The notes beneath the pieces are model-generated. The model saw nothing but the letters and a program-made list of their open reading frames with translations. It did no database searches and was not told the origin of the DNA. From the NCBI GenBank assembly GCA_038025085.1, contig CM076154.1, forward strand, positions 30,992,501 through 31,056,500: a stretch of DNA of 64,000 nucleotides, given 5' to 3'. Made by a program: the position numbers and the translations under genes. The DNA is from Tetragonia tetragonoides. Its lineage: Eukaryota; Streptophyta; Magnoliopsida; Caryophyllales; Aizoaceae. Positions 56,711 through 64,000 of the stretch are shown here, piece after piece (positions within the stretch are counted from its first letter, which is position 1; every line of letters starts with the position of its first letter).

Positions 56711-58490
56711 CTCATATGAATTTTTGTGTCAAACAAATAATTCACTAATCCTTCAAGTATTCCAAATTGTGAAGATTCCCATTAATAATATAAAACTATT
56801 CCATTGTTTCACAAGAATTTTTTGCCTATTTAGAATGTTTCACAAAATCATTATACCATTTCTCATCTTAGTAACATTATATCAAGTAAGAACTTATTCT
56901 ACCATCTCATAAAGTGGAAAAAGTTAAAGCCCACTTGCAATTAAAACATTTTACCTAAGGGCAAATAGGGAACTCACATCAAAATCAGCTTGTATTGGTT
57001 TCTGTGCAAAAAGCAAATCGGAGAGTTTTTATGAAACAGATTAAGGAGTATTAATTGTCCCTTCAAATATCAACTTAAACTTTTGATTGAATTGAGCTAA
57101 CTACTTTCTACATGGTACTAGAGAAGTAAGGACTAAAAAGTCTCAGAGTTTGAATCTTGGGAGCTCCCTACTCTATACATAGAGTCTTTTAATCAAAAGT
57201 CCATTAAAGTGGGTTAGTGCATATTTCACACTTCAAGCTTAAAGGTGAAAACGAGAGCGGAAACCCACTAAATATTCTAATTATTTACTTTGGCAATATA
57301 GATTTTGGAAAAGAAATCAAGTTTACAATATTTTTAAAGAAATAAGATAAAGGAAATGGCAGTACACAAAAACTCATATGAGGTGGTCTCAATGTGAGGC
57401 GCCTCAAACAAGTATGACATCATGCTGACGTTATGCTTGAATATATATAGAGGTGATCTTACGTTGAGGCGGCATCGTAATAAGAGATATTTTGAATTGC
57501 AATTAGTACCCCTATACTTATGACTTTATAGATGGTAGTCTGGTAGCCGTTTTTTTAAAAATCCAGTTGGTACACTAGTACTTATGTTTCTTTCCAATAT
57601 TTGCTTTCTAACCAGGTACTCTTGTTAATGTCGGTTAAATTCACTCTTAAAGTTAGAGCTGATAAAAAATGAACTTAGGCCGGACATCGGCTAGGTCTGA
57701 CATGTTTTTAAGGGCCATAGATAGGGCCGACAAGCAGGCTTGGGCTAGACTAACGGGGTCGGGATCCCTACAAATGTACACAAGTACCTTCTTCATACCC
57801 GACCGTTTTTCGGGCCGGATAGACTAGCGTCATGGACTAATCCGTCCTTGATCAGATTTACTTAAAATAGTGTTATAACGTTAATTTTTCGTTTTATCTT
57901 TCTTCTCAATATGTTTTCCTTTTATTTAGATTTGATTTTCCCTCATAAAAGCTCAAAGTTACAACATACATCATTGTCTGTATAATCCTTAAACGACCCT
58001 TAAATAAGAAGTACTACACCAAACAAAGTCACGATCTTCCCCATATTTACCTACAAAAATTAGTAAAATCAATATTTGAATGCCACATTATCATGTTGGA
58101 ACTAAATTTAAGAGACGATCAGTTATATTTTTTATAAGTCAGAATCTTCTCCATTTAATCAAGTAAATGGAAGCTTTTTTTACAGCATAGAGGGCTAGAT
58201 TATTTGATTCTTACAAGTTGTTTTTTATTTGAAAAATGTAGAGAAATAGATATGTCTCTCCATTCAGTAAATGGAGAGGATACTATCCTTATCTAAAATT
58301 TTGAAATAAATCCAAAGGTACCAACTGCAATTTCAAAAAAAAAAAAGGCTTGATCACCATCTAAAAAAGTTATAAGTACAAGACTACTAATTGGAATAAA
58401 TCAAAACCTCTTTAAATTTGATCTAAACATCCAACTACAATAATTGTAGTGGTAAAGGAGTACTATAATATAGTAAACATTTTAACTAAT
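56711..58490. other. Gene-free DNA with diverged repeats
   Basis: It holds a diverged copy of the 50400-50640 block at 57060-57260 (B-box-like GAGTTTGAATCTTGG), one copy of the CATATGAG repeat at 57365-57475, and a GC-richer stretch with GGCCGGAC / GGGCCGGAT near 57675-57825 that may be a decayed hAT MITE. No gene is seen. Confidence 0.4.
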
Positions 58491-58687
58491 AAGAGGTGGG
58501 TTGAGTGGTAGGGATCATCCATTCTTAACTAAGATCGAGGGTTCGAATCTCGCATTGGGCATGGAGAAGCTTTAAATTTCTTGGCCAGCTGTCCCACCCT
58601 TTAATGTGCCTACAAACTAGCGCGAGAAAATAGTCACTGTGGTCGATAGTGTATACGGTATACCCTTGGTTATCAAAAAAAGAAAAA
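58491..58687 (+). mobile_element. SINE, GGTTGAGTGG family copy 2
   Basis: Plus strand. A-box GGGTTGAGTGGTAGGG and B-box GGTTCGAATCTCGC, then GGAGAAGCTTTAAATTTCTT and GGCCAGCTGTCCCAC as in copy 3, and the tail GGTTATCAAAAAAAG. A short TAAACATT occurs on both sides but not exactly at the element ends. Confidence 0.8.
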
Positions 58688-59323
58688 ATTAAACATTATT
58701 GAATGAGGCTTATTTGGTGGTGGTTAATTGAGGTGCGCAAATATATTATAAGTGATACTTCCATAAGGCAAAACAAATTTTTTAGTGATCAATCATGTAG
58801 CAAAATGGAAACAAAAAAGAGTGATCAATGATGAGCTTTGCCTTTAAAAAACTTCAAAAGAGTGATCAATTATGCAAGTGGGAAAAAAGTTCATAAAATC
58901 CCCAATAATTAATCCATCTAAGCAACTCACGAGAAATTCCCGGTATTTACATCTTTGTATAATCTCCTTTGGTGTACTTATCAATACTGCCAAACTCCAA
59001 TGCCTCCATCATTACCCCTACACTCCAAACCAAGCCAATAAAACTCCATTACTTTACTCATTTTCCCAGCCAAAGCCTAATCACACACCCCACTTCCAAT
59101 AAAAAACCTTTTTCTTAAAAGAAAAAAAGCCCACTTTTTAACCAATACCAGATTTCCTGTTTATCCAAAACCAGATACCACCCACTTTTTTTTCCTCTAT
59201 AAATACACCCCCTTATCCCGTCATTCCAACACTTGCACAAACCAAAAATTTCATCACATACCATAAGAAAACCAGTTTTCAAAACCAGTTTTTTCTTTAT
59301 AAAGTTGTTAAAAACAAGAGATC
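58688..59323. promoter_or_regulatory. Upstream region of the wound-responsive gene, with TATA box
   Basis: No coding sequence is seen. TATAAATA lies at 59198-59205, about 120 bases before the ATG. The leader between them is A/C-rich, as in many plant genes. Confidence 0.55.
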
Positions 59324-59575
59324 ATGAACCGTGTATGGTTAGCAGCAGGTGTAGCTGTTGTAAATGGGCACACAGACCAAGGGCATAGGTGGAAATCTGG
59401 TTTAAAATCATTTCCTGTGGGTATGAAGAGAGTCATCTCCGGTGATGAGTCACCGGAGCTCCGGCGAGTTGGTGGGTCAGAGCTTACTGGGTTCGCCGGA
59501 GATGATCGCCGGAGGTTGGCTACTGATGAGTCTCTCTGGCAAGTTATGTACATGAACTGTTGGGGTCAAGGGTAA
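59324..59575 (+). CDS. Small wound-responsive family protein (DUF3774-like)
   Basis: An intronless 83-residue protein. It opens 'MNRVWLAAGVAVVNGHTDQG' and 'RWKSGLKS', has a variable acidic/Arg/Gly middle, and ends 'DESLWQVMYMNCWGQG'. The layout (N-terminal 'AW.AA..AVV...DQG..RW...L.S', C-terminal 'ESLR.VMYL.CWG') is that of the plant wound-induced protein family. Its members are short, stress- and wound-induced and of unknown biochemical role. A TATAAATA box 120 bases upstream and a plausible leader support expression. The family call comes from motif recall, and the protein belongs to a diverged subgroup with 'MNCWG' in place of 'LSCWG'. Confidence 0.75.
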   Translation: MNRVWLAAGVAVVNGHTDQGHRWKSGLKSFPVGMKRVISGDESPELRRVGGSELTGFAGDDRRRLATDESLWQVMYMNCWGQG

Positions 59576-61041
59576 AATGGTAGGGGTAGTTTAGTCTTTT
59601 GGGTTTTTTTTTTTTTGGTGGGTTTTGTGAAATTGCCCTTTTTGAGGGTAATTTGTTTTGGGTTCTCAAAAGGGACCAAAAAGATGGTAAATTTCTCTTG
59701 ATGATGGTGAAAAGGGAGGAGAAAAAGGTCAAAATGAAAAAATGTTGAAAGTTATTTTTATGGGTGGATGGATGGTTGAAAAGGGGTATTTTTGTAAATT
59801 TTTGATGTGAATATGTATGTGGTTTTAGCTAGATCCTCATGTAAAGGAATGTTAATCTGGGAAATGAGGAAAAAAACAAGAAAACAAAATGAAAAGAGAA
59901 GACATTTTATATGTGAGTTGAATTGAGCTTCTTAGTTCTTGCTGCTTTTCTTTAACTCTCTATAATGTCTTTTTCTTTCAAAGGCTTGGTTGATAATGAT
60001 GGTGTGGATAAATTCTTTGAAGATGGGCAAACCAGATGGGCAAATGTCAGTTGAAAGACATCTTTTTTCAGAAATTATGTAAAGATAATTATAGTAAAAA
60101 GTACAGTGATAGTTATAGGAAAAAAGGGTAACTATGATAAACCCTGATAGTAAGAATCATAATAACATCATCCTTGTACTGGGGTTAGCGCTGTTCATCT
60201 TTCGACCCGGACCTTCCGGTCCGGTCTGGTTCGGGTATGGACCGGTGAACAGCCCTAATTGGGATAATAAGACTATGAAATGAGCATCGAGAATGAACAA
60301 GGCTAATCTTCATACAAATTGAGCAACGCACACAACTCATAAGATAGGGTAAATGTTCTTAGGAAAAGAAATTAACTTACATAAAACGTCTGCTGCTATA
60401 TCTATAGAATAATAAGAAATGGAAGAATGTAATCTGGTAGGACTTAGGAGGATCCTTTAGACTGTATCCTTTCTTATGTGGAGTGCAGTTCTTGTCAATT
60501 CAGCATTTGGAGTGTGGTACTAAAATTCAAAAAGAAAAAGAAAAAGAAAAAGAAAAAGGAACATAAACACCAAATGCAAAAATGTTCGAAGTTGAACACT
60601 GAGTAATTTGCAATCTTCAAGCTGGGAATGATTACGGGGTAGAAGATGACTAGATGAGGTAATGTTTTAGGTTTTGTGAAAAGGCAAGAAAATCACGCTC
60701 ATATGCCCATTTCACTAGGGGAGACATAACATTAACATCACCTACAATACAATTGTGAAATTGAGGGCAATGACACCAACAAGACTCGATTACCCGACCA
60801 TGAGGCGTGAGAGCTCTACCATCTTTTGCTTAGGAAGTAGGAGTTGCTAAACCTAGAATGACAAACTGGTTTTGGAAATTTGAAAAACATCCATTTCCGT
60901 GGAAACTAAGAAATAAACAAAAAAGGGTGAAATCTTCTTTGGACATCTGTATCAGATAAGGAAATTAGACCATTCCGATTAAATGTCAAAATCATCCTAC
61001 ATTACATCAAAAAAAAAAAAACACATATTTCTCAAATGGAA
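59576..61041. other. Gene-free DNA downstream of the wound-responsive gene
   Basis: The 3' untranslated region probably covers the first 200-300 bases. A small hAT MITE lies at 60186-60257 and a (GAAAAA)n run at about 60530-60557. No other gene was recognised. Confidence 0.4.
60186..60257. mobile_element. Very short hAT-type MITE (72 bp)
   Basis: Ends read TAGCGCTGTTCA and, inverted, TAGGGCTGTTCA. The interior is a CCGG/GGACC-rich near-palindrome. Flanks ACTGGGGT (60178-60185) and ATTGGGAT (60258-60265) agree at six of eight bases. Confidence 0.6.
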
Positions 61042-61245
61042 AACATTTTTTTTTTGGTTCACTACCAAGAGTATCCACTGTCGACCACTGTGACTATTTT
61101 CCCGTGCTGGTTTGTAGGCATTTCAAAGAGTGGGACAGCTGGCCAAGAAATTTAAAGCTGCTCCATGTCCAAGGCGAGATTCGAACCGTCAACCTTGGTT
61201 GATGATAGATGAGTCCCTACCACTCAACCACACCTCCTTGGTTTC
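61042..61245 (-). mobile_element. SINE, GGTTGAGTGG family copy 3
   Basis: Minus strand. A-box GTGGTTGAGTGGTAGGGA and B-box GGTTCGAATCTCGC, the same body as the copy at 58491, tail TGGTAGTGAACC plus an A run. CAAATGGAA flanks both sides (61033-61041, 61246-61254), a plausible target duplication. Confidence 0.82.
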
Positions 61246-61625
61246 CAAATGGAATACATGGCGATACAGCATTACAACCTATACTCATCCATCAGCCAGA
61301 AGGAAAAGGCAAAAAAGGAAATACCTGAACCTTTGGGGTAAAAACTTGTTGTCTCCCTTTTATACAGAAACTTGTTTACGTATATCAGCAGTCAAACTCA
61401 TTACCATAATGGAAAAAAGATTACATCATTCGAAGATGGAGTATGGCTAACTCCCTGGGAATATATCGGTCCCTCATCCATCCAGTCATCCGTGGACAGT
61501 CAAAGGGAAAATTTCGAGCCAAACGGGAGGAGAAATACAAACAGAGAACCAAGTATTGAGTATATGCCCATGAAGTTCTCACATACATTCATATACATGC
61601 ATTTGCACAACACTACACAAAATGA

Positions 61626-62410
61626 TTATACAGACAAGGAGAGGCTCTTCTGGCTCATGGGATTAAGAGGTTTTATCTGCCATGAATTGACCTCTTGTTC
61701 TTCTTCAGCAAGAATGAAAGGCATGGATACCTCTCGGATCATCAACTCACCACAGAATGGGCACTCGCTAGCTATTGCATCATCCAACTGGGAGCGCATC
61801 TATTCACAATTATACATATCACGGGTTAACAACTTAAAATTGAAATGTCAAAAGCCTAATACCCCTGAATTTATGGATATGTGCAACCGAAAATTCCTTG
61901 ATTGAATATGGGGAAAAGAACAAACACTAGTCTTGTAAACAATTTGTCTTATTTTTCCTCCCAACATGCTTAGTATGATACATTTCATAGTTTCTGTTCC
62001 CCAATATGCAGTTAGACTTAGACATTAATATGTTGAACAATAAAAAGTTACTCGAATAGCAATCACAAAGAGGTTTTGACTCACTAGCAAGCAACAAAAA
62101 TCCACTTCATAGCTGCCACCTATAGTGAGGTTTAGGGGTACACAAATGCAGCCCTGCCTAAGCTAAAGGTTTTGCAAATGATACTGCGCTTTAAAGTAGA
62201 TATTTTCTGTTTATCCGGTGTATAAATGGCTCAAGACTATCAAAAAGAAATTGGTTTAATACTAGCCTGTATTGATGGAAAAAGGCATACCTTATCAACT
62301 TGGTTCATGCTAGTAATAGGCTCCTCATTCGTTAAGGTACCATTAGAATCTTTCCTCGTTTTACCAGCCACCAAGGTCAGTTGCTTTTGTAAATCCAGTA
62401 TATGTTCAGC
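61626..62410 (-). CDS. VPS18: VPS18 (HOPS/CORVET core subunit), last two exons
   Basis: Partial gene on the minus strand. Exon A (62410-62291, 40 codons) reads 'AEHILDLQKQLTLVAGKTRK' and ends 'SMNQVDK'. Exon B (61799-61626) reads 'RSQLDDAIASECPFCGELMI' and 'REVSMPFILAEEEQEVNSW', ending 'SLSLSV'. Both junctions are GT-AG and phase 0. This is the C-terminus of plant VPS18, including the 'CPFC' half of its RING-type zinc finger and the end of its coiled coil. VPS18 works in HOPS/CORVET tethering of endosomes to the vacuole. The preceding exon ('CGHAFH' part of the finger) was not found up to 64000, so the intervening intron is at least 1.6 kb and the rest of the gene is beyond the edge. Confidence 0.88.
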
Positions 62411-64000
62411 CTGCAAGGTCCACGAAAAGCTCAAGGCAAGTGACATGAAATTACAATAAATTATATAAACACAGAATATGCACAAGGTTTGGCATGCCCG
62501 ACAGAATATTGCCAGGCTGCAAACCAAATCACTTTCTCCTAGTGATGGCAATAAATAATTCAGCAATTCACACACATGAAAAACACTCATTGGTGTTGAA
62601 GGTACACCAGCATACGACTGATGTACAACAGACTGAGACATACTGTAATACCCCTGAATTTTCTATTATCATTTTTCAGCAGAAGAAAATATAAATCCGG
62701 GAGTATTACCGCCGCATTTATTTTAAAATAAATGCAAGGCTACTAAACTATAAACCAACTAAAGGAAATTAAATAAAATATGTAACACTAGAAAATATGG
62801 AGGGCATACAAAGAACATGGAGTCAAGTGAACATGGCTGTCATGAGATTGACGTGTTGGTGGCTAATGGGTGCTCTTAGAGTTTTTTTTTGTTTTCTTTA
62901 TGCTAACACAGCCCAAAACAGAGGAGAGAAAGGAACGCAGAGCAGAGGAAAGAGAAAATGATGGGGCGGGTCTTGATCCATGACACAGCGGAGCAACGGT
63001 GGCGTTGGGGTCATAGTCATGAGCGTATGGTCAGGGTCATGGGTTGCAGCCCCGAATGCGTTACCAAAGCATACCGGAAAATCGAGGTTATGGCTCGACA
63101 ATGTTTGCTAGCAACCATTTACATTAAAATGAATAAAGAACGAATAAGTGATGGAGAATGCAATTAATTATGTGTTGATGGGACATGGGAGGAGGGAGAG
63201 CGTGATACATGTTGATGGTGATTCGGTCGGTGTTCACAGGAAGTTTCTACAGGATTGGTAGGTGAAGTGTTGCCGTGGGAAGGAGAGACAACACTGACAT
63301 TTTGTGGGGGGTTTATAAATTATAAGTGGTAATAACCTAAGGTTTTGAGCCCAATTAGGCCACTAATTCCCTCCAATATTTAGGCCAAAAGGAGATTCAA
63401 ATTCTTCTATTTTTCTTATAGATCAGAAAATATTAAAACATAATATTTGAATTACAAGTAGTTAAAATTTTTGATATATAAACCTCATAAAATAAATAAG
63501 CTCACAGTGATTATAATACAAGTATAAGCATAAAACCCATAAAATATTTTGGATAAATTGTAAATGTGGCTATCAATCTAGGTAAAACACACTATAATTA
63601 CCTCTTCTATAATGAGCTACACTAAATCTAAATTATTACAAACCATTAAACCAAATTGAGAATTATCTCTCTAGTTTATTTAGAATATAGTCCTCCAAAA
63701 CATCTAAACAAAAAAGTCTAAATTGAAAATACTCTCACTATACCCTCGTATGCCATGCCATCGTATGTCAGGTTCCATTTGCCTTCCTTCTCGTAGCACA
63801 CATTGTTGAGCTCTCCAATTACCTTAATGTCTCCGTACTTAGCCTTGAGGGCCAACCACGGCTCCATGTCAGGTAAATTCATTTGTAATGTTTTCGCTTG
63901 AGCGCCTAGGTGTCCATACCCACGTGTGTGGGTGTGTTTAGCGGTATAGGCTTGAACTACGTGTGTGGGTGGCTAAACTACATTCCTCGTTTTAGGAAAC
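62411..64000. other. Expanded VPS18 intron, possible LTR start at 62644
   Basis: No VPS18 exon was found here. At 62644 the sequence begins TGTAATACCCCTGAATTT, a start seen in many plant Ty3/gypsy LTRs. Its other end would lie outside the window, so this is a suggestion. On the minus strand at 63882-63718 there is a 54-codon ORF, 'MNLPDMEPWLALKAKYGDIK' followed by 'VIGELNNVCYEKEGKWNLTY' and 'DGMAYEGIVRVFSI'. It looks coding-like but is unrecognised. Confidence 0.35.

Noticed and set aside
62958..63167. 69-codon ORF in the VPS18 intron
   Set aside because: Antisense to the gene, with no family resemblance; probably chance within repeat DNA.

Overview
The window is nuclear DNA of a flowering plant, most likely a eudicot. 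Genes are split by AT-rich GT-AG introns, a plastid-targeted metabolic enzyme and plant-specific families are present, and most of the intergenic and intronic DNA is plant transposable elements (Tourist/PIF-Harbinger, hAT, CACTA, Mutator and Stowaway MITEs, a Helitron, SINEs, LINE and Copia remnants, and a very large solo LTR). The species cannot be named from sequence alone.

Layout. 0.5-1.4 kb (-): a broken F-box gene. 2.1-2.7 kb: a short Helitron. 4.0-6.8 kb (+): a small unknown ORF, then a two-exon gene whose 3' part encodes the start of a LINE-type endonuclease domain. 10.3-12.7 kb (-): a three-exon ankyrin-repeat/PGG membrane protein gene (ACD6/ITN1-like) with a one-base frameshift. 13-27 kb: gene-free and repeat-rich, including a hAT element carrying a plant gene fragment nested inside a Tourist MITE, long AAT microsatellites, and several kilobases of degenerate repeats. 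27.1-30.6 kb (+): the first two exons of an aromatic amino acid (tyrosine/DOPA) decarboxylase gene; its intron holds a hAT and a CACTA element and the catalytic 3' half is missing. 34.4-38.5 kb (+): an intact seven-exon VAP/MSP-domain gene (VAP4 group). 39.9-48.3 kb (+): an intact fifteen-exon gene for the large subunit of chloroplast isopropylmalate isomerase (leucine/glucosinolate pathway), its introns full of young insertions. 52.4-56.7 kb: a 4.3-kb solo LTR of Ogre/Tat type. 59.3 kb (+): a small wound-responsive family gene. 61.6-62.4 kb (-): the last two exons of VPS18 (HOPS/CORVET subunit), the rest lying beyond the right edge.

The genes are unrelated housekeeping, defence and metabolic genes and form no pathway cluster. 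The informative part is the structure. Nested insertions with clear target-site duplications give a relative order of events. Three or four genes are visibly decaying (F-box, ankyrin/PGG, decarboxylase). Two loci look like gene-piece shuffling: the LINE-domain chimera at 4.9-6.8 kb and the hAT-borne gene fragment at 18.1-19.6 kb. All reading was by eye; no database search or alignment was run.
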